Source: CAWIUB01 sp963839175
GTDB lineage: Bacteria; Actinomycetota; Actinomycetes; Mycobacteriales; Jatrophihabitantaceae
Direction: 5' to 3'
DNA length: 64,000 bases
Assembly (NCBI GenBank): GCA_963839175.1
Contig: CAWIUB010000001.1
Coordinates: 1-64,000 of the forward strand
Made by a program: the position numbers and the translations under genes. The notes under the pieces were generated by a model. The model was not told the DNA's origin, searched no databases, and was given only the letters and a program-made list of their open reading frames with translations. Shown piece after piece: positions 1-8,651 of the stretch (its first letter is position 1; every line of letters starts with the position of its first letter).

Positions 1-341
1 CGCCGGCGCGTTTCTCCAGAGGTTGAAGAGAGCGCGCGGCTCGCCTACGTACTCCTCGCCGCGGCCGCCTGCGGGACGACGGCCGGTTCCGACGCCGTGA
101 TCGCTGCGCACCCGGTCGCCCAGGCGATCTCAGCGCCTCCCGCTGCGTTGCGGGTGGGCGCACACGGCGGCGGCGCCAGCGCCCCGGTTCGAGGCGCTCC
201 TCGTCCTCGAGGGCGGACGTCGTCGCCGGCGACGACGTCCGAGTCGTCGAGCCGCACTGTGTCCGGGCGGCCTCCACATGTGCGCCGACACGGTGCGCAC
301 GCCCGCGCGGCGCCGACGAGTGTCACCTGACGCACGCGCGC
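1..341. other. No gene recognised
   Basis: I see no convincing coding region here. The open frames on both strands are arginine/alanine-rich and look like high-GC shadows. The plus frame that ends at 437 may extend upstream into this stretch as far as a stop near position 24. Its upstream part has no start and no protein-like composition that I can defend. Confidence 0.4.
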
Positions 342-437
342 TGGACACCCGAGCGCGAGACGTCGTTCCTGGTCACGCTCGCCGACCGCACGGGCCGCTG
401 CGGCTCCGTCCGCGAAGCCGTCGAATCGGCCTCCTGA
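342..437 (+). pseudogene. C-terminal tail of an unrecognised gene, copy 1
   Basis: A 31-codon reading frame from a TGG codon to TGA at 435-437 has protein-like composition (tail ...TLADRTGRCGSVREAV...). It is homologous, codon for codon and with equal length, to a second tail at 524-619. Both tails end about 20 bp before a tRNA-Lys sequence. I do not recognise the family. The frame may be the end of a longer gene lying mostly left of the window or upstream in the 1-341 stretch. Similarity between the two copies is strong at protein level but modest at DNA level, so the duplication is old. Confidence 0.5.
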
Positions 438-459
438 GCCTCGTACACTGCGTCTACCG

Positions 460-524
460 GGGCCGGTAGCTCAGTTGGTAGAGCAGGGGACTTTTAATCC
501 CAAGGTCGCAGGTTCGATCCCTGT
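460..524 (+). pseudogene. Broken tRNA-Lys(TTT), 3' acceptor strand lost
   Basis: The 5' acceptor strand GGGCCGG, D arm, anticodon loop CTTTTAA and T arm of a tRNA-Lys with anticodon TTT are present. After the T stem the sequence runs straight into GGACGCCC instead of the pairing strand CCGGCCC, so the acceptor stem cannot form. The missing 3' end is found twice elsewhere, at 7406-7450 and 9470-9511, where the core from CTTTTAA through CCCTG is identical. This fits a tRNA split by integration or deletion. An intact tRNA-Lys with the same anticodon follows at 639. Confidence 0.8.
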
Positions 525-619
525 GGACGCCCGAGAGCGAAGACCTCTTCGAGATCACCCTCGCCGGCCGCACCGCCCGCTGCAGCTCGATCCGCGCGGC
601 CGTCAACTCGCTCCAGTAG
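524..619 (+). pseudogene. C-terminal tail of an unrecognised gene, copy 2
   Basis: This 31-codon frame ends at TAG 617-619 and matches the tail at 342-437 (shared pattern WTPE...TLA.RT.RC.S.R.AV.S). It begins exactly where the broken tRNA-Lys stops: the T-stem bases CCCTG run into the TGG codon. The junction therefore fuses a tRNA to the middle of a gene. Only the tail survives, so it cannot be a functional gene. Confidence 0.55.
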
Positions 620-638
620 CGCCGTAGACTTCGTGCGG

Positions 639-711
639 GGGCCGGTAGCTCAGTTGGTAGAGCAGGGGACTTTTAATCCTCAGGCCGTGGGTTCGACTCC
701 CACCCGGCCCA
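639..711 (+). tRNA. tRNA-Lys (anticodon TTT)
   Basis: A complete cloverleaf can be drawn: acceptor GGGCCGG/CCGGCCC, D arm GCTC...GAGC, anticodon stem GGGGA/TCCTC around loop CTTTTAA, and T stem GTGGG/CCCAC around TTCGACT, with discriminator A at 711. CCA is not encoded. Its 5' half is identical to the broken copy at 460, but the T arm and anticodon 3' strand differ, so it is a diverged paralogue. It presumably supplies tRNA-Lys function in place of the broken copy. Confidence 0.93.
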
Positions 712-1127
712 TAGAAACTCCCTGCAAAAAGCCTATCTGTGGCCGTATCTGCGCTCCACCTGTCAGTGGGATTTCGGGCAGTGCTCGTCGGCGTGAGTCA
801 GCCGATAGGCGACGAGAAAGTCCCTGCTAACAGGACATTTCCCTCCGGCTGGCCCGAGCCACGGCACCGGTGAGCGTACGAGACGACGTAAACCCCGAGC
901 GCCAGCTCAACCAGAACCCGCTCATTTCGACGAGAATCGAACCGTGCACGCAGGCCCCGCGACACGGCGGACATCGGCACGGGCGGCCGAGCGAAATTCC
1001 CCCGTCGACGCGGTGGCCGCGCCCGTCCTCGCCCGTCCGGTGCCTTCGTTCGCTAGGAGGCGGCAGCGAGGAGTGATTGCCGAGCGGATGTTCCAGGCCG
1101 CCATCGCCACCGTCTAGACTCATTTTG
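712..1127. other. Non-coding flank with a diverged repeat
   Basis: I see no gene in this stretch. Positions about 816-960 are a diverged direct repeat of about 9609-9752, including an identical 19-base block GCGTACGAGACGACGTAAA at about 875-893. In both places the repeat lies roughly 100-250 bp downstream of a tRNA-Lys 3' end. This suggests a duplicated att flank. Confidence 0.5.
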
Positions 1128-2018
1128 GTGCCGGCGCTTCGGGACGACGTGATTCGTCTCCGTGATGGCCGTAGGCTGGCCTACGCCGAATGGGGCGAGA
1201 GGGGAGGCGCCACGGTCTTCTTCTTTCACGGTACACCTCACTCGAGGGGCTTCTGTCCCGACGAGACCGTCACAGCCTCCTCAAAGGTGCGTCTCGTCAC
1301 CGTCGACCGTCCTGGGATCGGAGGGTCGGACGTTCTCCCTCGCCGCACGTTTGCTGCCTGGCCGAACGACGTGGTCGAGCTCGCTGACGCTCTCGGGGTC
1401 GAGACGTTCGGCGTCGTCGGCTGGTCGGCGGGCGGGCCGTACGCAGCCGCGTGCGCAGCGCTGATCCCTGCGAGGCTCACGGGCGTCGGCATCGCCTGCA
1501 GCCGCCACCTGTCCCAGTTCAACGTTGCCGAAAACCCGGTTGCCTACAAGGATCTGGACGCCGACGACCGCGGCATGTTGCAGCTCGCCCGGCGGGATCC
1601 GGACGCTGCCGCACGTCGTGCGGCGGACGAGGAACGAGAGTGGGTGCACGAGCTCGAGAAGCGCCCGGAGATGCTCCTCGACGACTACGAGATCCCCGAT
1701 GGCGACCGGTGGTTCTTCGACGACGAGCACCGCCGACAAGCCTTCTTCGCTGCGGTGCGCGAAAGCGTGCGACAGGGAGCGGAAGCGTTCGCGTGGGAGT
1801 CAATCGGCGCCTGGCTGCCTTGGGGCTTTCGCGTCGCGGACATCGCAACCGAGGTTCACGTGTGGCATGGCGAACAGGACACCATCGTCGCGAGGCGTCA
1901 CATCGACTTCATCGTCGAGACGCTGCCCAAGCCTCGGCTCGTCGTCTGGAGCGACTCGGGCCACCAGGGGGTCGTCCGCCACTGGGGCGAGATCCTGGCA
2001 GCGGTCGCCAAGAGTTAG
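1128..2018 (+). CDS. Alpha/beta-fold hydrolase
   Basis: This is a cytoplasmic alpha/beta hydrolase of unknown substrate. HGTPHS near the N-terminus is the usual oxyanion-hole HG motif. GWSAGG is the nucleophile elbow with Ser as nucleophile. HGEQDT carries the acid Asp and SGHQG the catalytic His near the end. Length (about 296 aa) and motif spacing are typical. The GTG at 1128 is favoured because homology-like sequence begins just after it. A TTG at 1077 would add 17 poorly conserved residues, and GTG 1149 is another option. It is followed by a convergent response regulator and has no obvious operon partner. Confidence 0.8.
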   Translation: MPALRDDVIRLRDGRRLAYAEWGERGGATVFFFHGTPHSRGFCPDETVTASSKVRLVTVDRPGIGGSDVLPRRTFAAWPNDVVELADALGVETFGVVGWSAGGPYAAACAALIPARLTGVGIACSRHLSQFNVAENPVAYKDLDADDRGMLQLARRDPDAAARRAADEEREWVHELEKRPEMLLDDYEIPDGDRWFFDDEHRRQAFFAAVRESVRQGAEAFAWESIGAWLPWGFRVADIATEVHVWHGEQDTIVARRHIDFIVETLPKPRLVVWSDSGHQGVVRHWGEILAAVAKS

Positions 2019-2102
2019 GTCTTGGTGGCGCGAGTACTGGGTTTCTCGCCACGTCGCTGCGCAAGGCAAGGTTCAGCAGCAGCATGCCCGAGCCAGCTCG
2101 GG

Positions 2103-2759
2103 CTAGACGACGCCGATGCTTCCGTTGAGGTACGTGATGACGGCGAGGACGCGGCGGTGGCCGGTGTCGTCGGGGAAGAGCCCGAGTTTGGTGAAGATGC
2201 GGTGGACGTGCGTCTCTACGGTTTTCGGCGCGAGGTAGAGACGCTCGGCGATGCCCTGGTTGGAGCGTCCCTCGGCCATCAGGGCGAGAACGTCCAGCTC
2301 ACGTGCGGTGAGCTCGGTGAGACGGTCGTGCTCGCGGCGGCGGCCGAGGAGCCGCGAGATGAGCTCCTGGTCGATCGCCGAGCCCCCGGTACCGATCCGG
2401 CGTACCGCGTCGCAGAAGTCGCGAAGGTCCGAGACGCGATCTTTGAGGAGGTACCCGACGCCTCCGGGCTCGGCGAGCAGTTCGAGCGCGTGGTGGGTCT
2501 CGACGTGCTGCGAGAGCACGAGGACGCCGACGCCGGAATCGGTCGCGCGGATGCGTCGGGCGGCGTCGAGCCCTTCGGTTGTCTGCGTGGGCGGCATGCG
2601 GATATCGATGATCGCGACGTCCGGCCGGTGCCGTGCGACCGCGGCGAGGAGCGCGTCCCCGTTGGTCGCCGTGGCGGCGACCTCGAAGCCGTTCTCCGTC
2701 AGCAGGCGAGAGAGGCCTTCGCGGAAGAGAAGCGAGTCGTCCGCAACGACTACGCGCAT
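2103..2759 (-). CDS. LuxR/NarL-type response regulator
   Basis: This 218-aa DNA-binding response regulator is the output partner of the histidine kinase immediately upstream. The N-terminal receiver has the acidic pair VVADDS and the phospho-acceptor Asp in IIDIRMP, with the conserved Lys in LLKDRV. The C-terminal LuxR helix-turn-helix includes LTARELDVLALMAEG and KTVETHVHRIFTKL. The ATG at 2759 overlaps the end of the kinase gene by 10 bp, so the two are translationally coupled. Target genes cannot be read from the sequence. Confidence 0.93.
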   Translation of the reverse strand: MRVVVADDSLLFREGLSRLLTENGFEVAATATNGDALLAAVARHRPDVAIIDIRMPPTQTTEGLDAARRIRATDSGVGVLVLSQHVETHHALELLAEPGGVGYLLKDRVSDLRDFCDAVRRIGTGGSAIDQELISRLLGRRREHDRLTELTARELDVLALMAEGRSNQGIAERLYLAPKTVETHVHRIFTKLGLFPDDTGHRRVLAVITYLNGSIGVV

Positions 2760-4492
2760 GGGAGCGTCGCCTCGATTCGCGTGCCGACGCCGGTGCAGGT
2801 GTCGATCTGGAGGACGCCGCCGAGCGCCGAGATTCGGTCGGCGAGGCCGCGCAAGCCGGTACCGCCGTTCAGGTCGGCGCCGCCGGCACCATCGTCGCTG
2901 ACAGTGACCACGAGGGTGTCGGAGCGCAGATCGGCTTCGATCTCGGCGTGCGAGGCGGACGCGTGCTTGGCGACGTTTGCAAGCGCCTCGGCGACGACGA
3001 AGTACGCGGCCACCTCGACCGGCTGCGGTAGGCGCCCGTCGAGCCTCGCTTTCACGCGGGTCGGCACGGGAGCACGCTCCGCCAGTGACTGGAGCGCGGG
3101 CCCGAGACCTGCTTCCGTGAGGATCGACGGGTGAAGGCCGCGGCCGAGCTCGCGCAGCTCAGTCAGCGCGGCGGCCGCGTCGGCGGCCGCTTCCGCGAGT
3201 GATGCTTCGAGTTCTTGCCGCGCCCCCGCCGCTGCCTGCGCACGCGCGAGAGCGAGTTCGAGGGAGAGCGTGACGAGTCGTTGTTGAGCGCCGTCGTGGA
3301 GGTTGCGTTCGATCCGGCGGCGCTCGGCATCGGCAGCCGCGACGATTCGCGCGCGCGATGCGCATACCTCCTCGAGCTGCGCACGGATCTCGGCCTGGAG
3401 ACGCTCGTTCTGAAGCGCCAGCCTCGCCGCCGCGCCGACGGCGTCGACAAGCGGTTGGCGCTCGCGTAGCGCGCGGTCGTGGAGCAGCACCGCGATCCGC
3501 GCCGATCCGTCCTCGACGAATGTCGTCGTCCTCTCCGGATCATCACCGGGAAGCTCGACAGGCGCCCCGTCCTCGTCGACGAACCCAATGCCGTCGGGAA
3601 CGCTGAACGCCAGGCCCAGCGACGGATCCCCGAGCGCGTGCGCGAGCAGCTCGCGAAGTTCGCCGCGGCGGAGCGGGCCACGAAGAGCGAGCACGAGCCG
3701 CGCGACCGACGACTCCGCCAGCCGCGAGCGCAGCAGTCCGACAAGGAAGGTGAGCGGGACGAGCAGCACTGCGGCCTTCTGCGCGTCGACGACGAGCTGG
3801 TGCGAGGCGTCGCCCTGCCGCGCCGCCGCGCCGCTGATGCCCTGGAGCACGAACGCCGCCGCGACGAAGGCGGTGCCGATCCAGAGCGGGGCGAGGTCGC
3901 GTCGCGCGAACGCTCCGGCCTGCAGGAACCTGCGAACGACGAGCGCGAGGACGAGCGCCGCGAAGGTCGCGGCGGCGACGTTCGCAGACGCGTCCGCGCC
4001 CTCGTAGACGGAGCGGCTCGGGATCATCGCGAGCGCGCCCGACGTGCACGCGCCGCAGCCGTACAGGCGAGGCGGGTCGAAGGTCAGCGCGACAACGGCT
4101 CCCTGGCAGAGGGTCCAGAGGTAGACCGCCGCGACGACGGCGCGCTCGCTCCGCCGCGTCAGCCGTCCGTCCGGATACGCCAGGACGAGGTGGGCGAGGA
4201 ACGCCGCGCTGAGCGTCTGGTAGGCGGTTGCCAACGAGACGAGCACAGGCGAGCTCGCGTTGCCGAAGTTGCCGATGAACCACGCCAGGCCGAAGGCGAC
4301 CAGCAGCCAGCCGACACGGTTGCGCGTGCGACGTGCGAGCGCGACAACGCCCGCGCCGATGTACGTCCACCCGACGGCAAGGTCCAGCCAGTGGTTCTCG
4401 TGCGTGTGCGCCCGGACGCTGAAGTACTCGCCGCAGACACCTGCCCCGATCCCGGCGACCGCCACGAGCACCAGAGCCGGCCGCCAGTTCAT
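2750..4492 (-). CDS. Membrane sensor histidine kinase (HisKA_3 type)
   Basis: This 580-aa kinase has about eight hydrophobic segments in the N-terminal 250 residues and then a soluble linker with a coiled-coil-like stretch. The dimerisation box RRRIERNLHDGAQQR places the phospho-accepting His at about residue 399. A HATPase_c domain follows, with an N-box-like ALANVAKHA and a G-box TGLRGLADRI. The HDGAQQ box is characteristic of kinases paired with NarL/LuxR regulators. Its start overlaps the upstream receiver gene by 4 bp and its end overlaps the LuxR regulator by 10 bp, making a three-gene operon. The ligand is unknown. Confidence 0.93.
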   Translation of the reverse strand: MNWRPALVLVAVAGIGAGVCGEYFSVRAHTHENHWLDLAVGWTYIGAGVVALARRTRNRVGWLLVAFGLAWFIGNFGNASSPVLVSLATAYQTLSAAFLAHLVLAYPDGRLTRRSERAVVAAVYLWTLCQGAVVALTFDPPRLYGCGACTSGALAMIPSRSVYEGADASANVAAATFAALVLALVVRRFLQAGAFARRDLAPLWIGTAFVAAAFVLQGISGAAARQGDASHQLVVDAQKAAVLLVPLTFLVGLLRSRLAESSVARLVLALRGPLRRGELRELLAHALGDPSLGLAFSVPDGIGFVDEDGAPVELPGDDPERTTTFVEDGSARIAVLLHDRALRERQPLVDAVGAAARLALQNERLQAEIRAQLEEVCASRARIVAAADAERRRIERNLHDGAQQRLVTLSLELALARAQAAAGARQELEASLAEAAADAAAALTELRELGRGLHPSILTEAGLGPALQSLAERAPVPTRVKARLDGRLPQPVEVAAYFVVAEALANVAKHASASHAEIEADLRSDTLVVTVSDDGAGGADLNGGTGLRGLADRISALGGVLQIDTCTGVGTRIEATLPCA

Positions 4493-4848
4493 GCTCTTGC
4501 CAGCAGCTCCCGCAAGGCAGAAGCCGACAGCTCGGTCTTCGGGACGAACGCGATCGCGTCACTCGAATCGATCCGGTCGCCATAGTCGGACGCCTCGCGC
4601 GACGACGTCAACACCACGGGGCAGGGATGCTCCAGAGCCCAGAGCGACCGCGCAACCTCGATCCCGTCGCGGTCGGGAAGCTGGATATCGAGCAGCACGA
4701 CGTCCGGCCGCAGGCGCTCGGCGTCGCGCACGGCGTCGGCACCCGTCGCGGCCTCGGCGACGACGAAGCCGCCGCGCTCGAGAAGCCTGCGCGCAAGTCG
4801 GCGAAACCCCGGATGGTCGTCCACCACCAGAACGAGCTCGCAACGCAC
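4489..4848 (-). CDS. Stand-alone response-regulator receiver
   Basis: This single receiver domain of about 119 aa has no output domain. It shows the acidic pair LVVDDHPGF, the phospho-acceptor in VVLLDIQLP, the switch Thr/Ser in VVLTSSRE and the conserved Lys in FVPKTEL. GTG at 4848 is chosen because the domain begins within a few residues of it. An ATG at 4941 would add 31 residues unlike the family. The stop overlaps the kinase start by 4 bp. It probably acts as a second phosphate acceptor or sink for the kinase, but that is inferred from position only. Confidence 0.85.
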   Translation of the reverse strand: MRCELVLVVDDHPGFRRLARRLLERGGFVVAEAATGADAVRDAERLRPDVVLLDIQLPDRDGIEVARSLWALEHPCPVVLTSSREASDYGDRIDSSDAIAFVPKTELSASALRELLARA

Positions 4849-4980
4849 AGCACAATCCTCGCACGGCGAAGAGGCGTTTTCGACCACGTCGACCCGGACG
4901 TCGAACGAGGGTCTGCCTGTACGCCGACCGCGGGTTGGCATGGTCGAAACGACGCGTCGTCGGCTCTACCGTCGCTGCGG

Positions 4981-5823
4981 ATGACGTACACGTTCGCATC
5001 CCGAGCCCGCCCGATCGAGGCGGAGACCACGGACGGAGATCGCGCCTGGGCACGTCTCGGCCGCTTCGCCGGCTACACCGCCGGGTTCTGCCTCCTGGCA
5101 GGAACCCTGCTCTTCCTCCTCGACGCGACCCACGTCCTCGCGGCGGAGCCCCGCTACCAAGCAACGGAAGCCGGTCCGTTGCGCGACGAAGCGAACTGGT
5201 GGCTCGCCTACTTCGCCCGCCAGCATCGCATCCTCTGGGACGTGATCACCCGCGACACGCTCCTCTGCATCGCCTTTCTGGCGCTCATGGTCGTCGCTCT
5301 CGCTGTCAGGCGCCTCGTCCGCGGCGACCGTCCGGAAGCACAGTTGCTGACGACGTTCATGGCCGTCGGCGGCGTGCTCGCCATGGTCAACGCCCTTCTC
5401 TACCTCGGCGCGACCAACTACTGGCGCATGACCGATTGGAGCGCAGATACCCCGATCAGACTCGTCGCCGTCGGGCGATCGTCGGCCGCCGTCGAGGCGC
5501 TCACCCAGTGGCCGGAAGCTGCGGGGTTCGTGGTGCTCGCCGCAGCCCTCGCATGCCTCGGCGGCCTGGCTGGGCCGGCGACGGGAGGCGCAGTGCCGGT
5601 CCGAATCGCGCCGATCGCCTACCTCGAAGCAGTGCTCCTCCTGGCAATCGCGATCGCCGGCGTCGCGCACGCCGATACCGCATACGACGTCCTCAGCCTG
5701 GTCACCGGCGCCGTGGTCGGCCCGATCGTCGCAGGCTGGCTCGGAATCGCCCTCGGCAAGACCGCAGTCGAGGGACCCGCGACCACTCTCGGCACCCGAC
5801 CGCCGGCGCACGGAGATGCCTGA
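4981..5823 (+). CDS. Multi-pass membrane protein of unknown function
   Basis: This 280-aa protein has about six hydrophobic segments, for example GYTAGFCLLAGTLLFLLDA, LCIAFLALMVVALAV, LLLAIAIAGVAHA and LVTGAVVGPIVAGWLGIAL. It starts at ATG 4981, divergent from the two-component operon with about 130 bp between, so it may be regulated by that operon. It overlaps the following beta-propeller gene. I do not recognise the family. Confidence 0.75.
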   Translation: MTYTFASRARPIEAETTDGDRAWARLGRFAGYTAGFCLLAGTLLFLLDATHVLAAEPRYQATEAGPLRDEANWWLAYFARQHRILWDVITRDTLLCIAFLALMVVALAVRRLVRGDRPEAQLLTTFMAVGGVLAMVNALLYLGATNYWRMTDWSADTPIRLVAVGRSSAAVEALTQWPEAAGFVVLAAALACLGGLAGPATGGAVPVRIAPIAYLEAVLLLAIAIAGVAHADTAYDVLSLVTGAVVGPIVAGWLGIALGKTAVEGPATTLGTRPPAHGDA

Positions 5824-6979
5824 CACGCAACACGGTCCCGTCAGAGGCATCGGCCGCCGGAGAGGCGGCGTCGCCTTCTGGGGCCTGGCGCGCGGCCGGT
5901 CGGCGTCACGCCGCGCATCGGCGGCCGAGGGGCACAGCCGCCGGTCCGGCCGGCGTCGGTGCGCGCCGTTCGGCCACGCGGGAATCATGATCGCCGTGCT
6001 CTCGGCAGCAGCGGTGGTAGGGATCGTCACAGCAAGCTGCGGCGAAAGCCGCCCGACGACGCAAGCCTCGCCGTGCGGCGACGGGAGCCACCCGCATGTC
6101 GTCCATGCATCGGTCGTCCGCATCGACGCCGACTCCGGCTGCATCAAGGCCGTCGTCCGGGTCGGGGCGGATCCGCTCCTCCTCGCGGTCGCCGCAGGTC
6201 ACGTCTGGACGCTCGACTTCGGCGAGGGGACGCTATCGCGAATCGATCCCGCCACGAACGCGGCCGTGCACGTCGACATCGGCGAGGCAGCGGGAATGGC
6301 GTCGGACGGCGACGACGTCTGGCTGGCCGCCAATGAGAACACGCTCGTCCGACTGGACGGAGTCACGGGAGCTCGCAAACGCGTGCTCGCGCTCGCCGAC
6401 AGGAAGCTGTTCGAGCTCCGCGACGCCGGATTCCTCACGATCGCAGCCGGCTCGATCTGGTTGACGATCCCCGTCCTCCGCAACTCTCTCGCCGACCAGA
6501 CGCTCTGGAGAGTCGACCCGCAGACCGGAGCAATAGAGGCGCGAGCACCACTCCGCGCCAACCCCGTCTCGCTCGCCGCCGACGACCGCTACGTCTGGGT
6601 CGCGAACATCGACGGCGACCGGGTCACCCGCCTCGACGTCCGGACGAACCAGGCGAGGCAAGTCAGGACGAGCGTCGGGCCCGCGGGCGTCGCCACCTGC
6701 GCGGGGTCGCTGTGGCTGACGCACTACGTCCCCGAGGTCTGGCGGATCGACCCGGCGACAGCACGCGTCCAGGCGAAGATCCACCTCCAGACGGCCACCA
6801 CGCGTGGAATCGGCTGCGGCGGCGGCAGCATCTGGGTCTCGACCGAGTCGAGCCTTCTCGAGCTGGATCCGCGATCGAACCGCGTCACTCGGACGATCGA
6901 CCTGATCGAGCCGGAGCTCGAAACCGGGCCGACGTCCATTGCCTACCTGAACGGCGACATTTGGGTCTCGGTCGAGTGA
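5816..6979 (+). CDS. Secreted beta-propeller lipoprotein (Vgb/YncE-like)
   Basis: The mature part consists of repeating units with patterns such as VWTLDFGEGTLSRIDP, VWLAANENTLVRLD, VWVANIDGDRVTRLD and SIWVSTESSLLELDP. This is typical of a six- or seven-bladed propeller of the streptogramin lyase/YncE type. A hydrophobic stretch from ATG 5987 ends in a lipobox-like VTASC, so the functional start may be 5987 rather than the overlapping ATG at 5816. The 57 residues before 5987 are arginine-rich and unlike a leader. It probably binds a ligand on the cell surface; catalysis is not shown. Confidence 0.75.
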   Translation: MPDTQHGPVRGIGRRRGGVAFWGLARGRSASRRASAAEGHSRRSGRRRCAPFGHAGIMIAVLSAAAVVGIVTASCGESRPTTQASPCGDGSHPHVVHASVVRIDADSGCIKAVVRVGADPLLLAVAAGHVWTLDFGEGTLSRIDPATNAAVHVDIGEAAGMASDGDDVWLAANENTLVRLDGVTGARKRVLALADRKLFELRDAGFLTIAAGSIWLTIPVLRNSLADQTLWRVDPQTGAIEARAPLRANPVSLAADDRYVWVANIDGDRVTRLDVRTNQARQVRTSVGPAGVATCAGSLWLTHYVPEVWRIDPATARVQAKIHLQTATTRGIGCGGGSIWVSTESSLLELDPRSNRVTRTIDLIEPELETGPTSIAYLNGDIWVSVE

Positions 6980-7698
6980 CGGTGGTCTGCCGCGGTGGCA
7001 GGGTGCCGGCGTTCAACGCTGGATCGGCATCAGCCTCCACGCCATCGTGCGGCGCTGCGTGAATAGTGGTCTGCCGTCCGTCGCCGTCGAACGGCGAGCG
7101 ACGGCAGCGGACGTTCGTTGGGAACGCCGCTTCGACGGCGGCGAGAACCACCGCGCAGGCCGTTCGAGCCGCCGCTTACGGGCGGTGTCAAAGCCGTCCT
7201 CGTGGCGTTGGATCCCAGCCCCATCGACGGTCGGTGCTGCCGCCCCGAAGCGCATCGTGCTGCCTCGATTGGCGATAGGTGCGCGTACGGCGCGCGTAAA
7301 GGTTGGTCTCCAACAACCTCTATCTTTCGCAGTTTGTCGCAGTCGGCAACCGACGTATTTGCAGCGCTTTTCAGTTTCCTGCAGCTCGCGGCGCCTGGTT
7401 CGGCTGGACTTTTAATCCCAAGGTCGCAGGTTCGATCCCTGCCCGGCCCATGAGGTTCGAGACGACGCGAGTTCACCCGAGGCGTCGCCCCGACACCATG
7501 CAGCCGCTCCGAGAACTCATACGCCTTCGGAGGACATCGCGAATCCCAAGGTCAATCGTTGCGAAACGCCTCTGAAGATGCGGCCACGGGGCCCTGGATA
7601 CTCGTTCGATCAACACGCCGTCAACAACGGGTTCGTTGCAGTCACAAGTCGCGCGCGACGGCTGAACGCCAGCCAGACACAGCCGTACACTGAGCAGC
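6980..7698. other. Non-coding stretch with att-like features
   Basis: No gene is supported here. The notable contents are a 7-base direct repeat TCGCAGT at 7327-7333 and 7337-7343 (period 10) and a 3' tRNA-Lys fragment at 7406-7450. Downstream of the fragment no further gene appears until 7699. Confidence 0.5.
7406..7450 (+). repeat. tRNA-Lys 3' fragment (att-like), left edge of cassette
   Basis: Forty-five bases match the 3' part of tRNA-Lys from the anticodon stem to the discriminator: GGACTTTTAATCCC through CCGGCCCA. The first 36 bases are identical to 488-523 in the broken tRNA. No 5' half precedes it, so it is not a gene. A second fragment lies at 9470-9511. Such 3' fragments are the classic footprint of tyrosine-recombinase integration into a tRNA gene. 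Confidence 0.82.
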
Positions 7699-8031
7699 AT
7701 GACCTCAACGAGGACACGGATGCTCGGCCCGGCGTCGCGGCCCGTGGCTGTCCCCGCCGACTTCGACGATGCTTCGCCAGCCAGGGCGAGCGGTGTGATC
7801 GAGCTTCCCCTCCACATTCGCTGGAGCGGCCCTGCTGTCACATATGACCTCGACGACCGCGCAGATCGGGCACGCGTCTACGAGCAGGTGTTACGCGAGG
7901 GCACCGAAGCCGACGTGCGCCTCTTCATCGAGCCTGATCGTCTGCTCGAACTTTGGGACGAGCTCGTGCTGCCGCCTGCGGTTCGCGAGGCATGGGCGGC
8001 CTGGATCGAGGCGCGCCGCCCCGCTAAGTAG
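7699..8031 (+). CDS. Small acidic protein, putative antitoxin of an AbiEii system
   Basis: This 110-aa protein shares no motif with AbiEi-type repressors. Its recognisable part is the C-terminal half, with DLDDRADRARVYEQVLREG and RLLELWDELVLP, followed by a conserved-looking EAWAAWIEA. The stop TAG at 8029-8031 overlaps the GTG of the AbiEii-like gene by one base. Position, size and coupling argue for an antitoxin or regulator of the toxin. The assignment is inference from context. Confidence 0.6.
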   Translation: MTSTRTRMLGPASRPVAVPADFDDASPARASGVIELPLHIRWSGPAVTYDLDDRADRARVYEQVLREGTEADVRLFIEPDRLLELWDELVLPPAVREAWAAWIEARRPAK

Positions 8032-8651
8032 TGCTCACTCCGCTGCAGGAGCAGGTTGCCGCACTCATCTCCGGCCTCCCCGAGGCCGAGGGCTTCGCGC
8101 TTGCCGGCGGCGCAGCGCTGATCGCGCGCGGCGATGTTCAACGACAGACGCGCGACCTCGACTTCTTCGGACTGACGCCGGATGCCGTCGACCGACTCGT
8201 ACCGGCGGTCGATCGCGCGCTGCAGGAGGCGGGGCTCGTCATACACCACGTCCAGGAGAGCTCCGGCTTCGCGCGGCTGATCGTCGAGAGCCGCGACGAC
8301 AGCACGGAGCTCGACCTTGGCGCCGACGCACGGCTTTTCCCGGCCGAGCCCGCCCGGCCCGCGCCGATGCTCAGCGGCGAGGAGCTCGCGGTTGACAAGG
8401 TGCTCGCGGTTTTCGGCCGGGCCGAGGCACGCGACTTCGTCGACCTCGCCGCGGTCGAGGGTCACTACGGCCTCGATCGACTCTTCGAGCTGGCCTCGCA
8501 GAAGGATCGAGGCTTCACGCGGGAGATGTTCGCCGAGATGGCTGGACGGTTCTCCCGACTTCGTCGAGATGAGTTCGGCCTCGACTCGGCGCAATACGAG
8601 CAGCTCGAGCGCACGGTCATCGAGTGGCAAGAACGGGCACGACACCAGTGA
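8031..8651 (+). CDS. Nucleotidyltransferase toxin, AbiEii/AbiGii family
   Basis: This 206-aa protein carries the AbiEii nucleotidyltransferase signature: LAGGAALIARG at residues 24-34, then R38.T40 and DLDFF at 42-46. A later ELDLGADARLF strand and the helical motif VDKVLAVFGRAEARDFVDL are also typical. In characterised family members these toxins transfer nucleotides and block growth in abortive infection. GTG at 8031 overlaps the preceding stop. The 3' end overlaps the XPF-like gene (GTGA at 8648-8651). The three-gene coupling suggests one functional unit. Confidence 0.88.
   Translation: MLTPLQEQVAALISGLPEAEGFALAGGAALIARGDVQRQTRDLDFFGLTPDAVDRLVPAVDRALQEAGLVIHHVQESSGFARLIVESRDDSTELDLGADARLFPAEPARPAPMLSGEELAVDKVLAVFGRAEARDFVDLAAVEGHYGLDRLFELASQKDRGFTREMFAEMAGRFSRLRRDEFGLDSAQYEQLERTVIEWQERARHQ

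Noticed and set aside
798..980. Conserved peptide on the minus strand (YVVSYAHRCR) shared with about 9624-9720
   Set aside because: The frame carrying the similar peptide is broken relative to upstream sequence in one copy and no gene context exists. The similarity is explained by the duplicated DNA flank.
2022..3134. Plus-strand 370-codon frame opposite the response regulator and kinase
   Set aside because: Receiver, HTH and kinase motifs on the minus strand are unambiguous.
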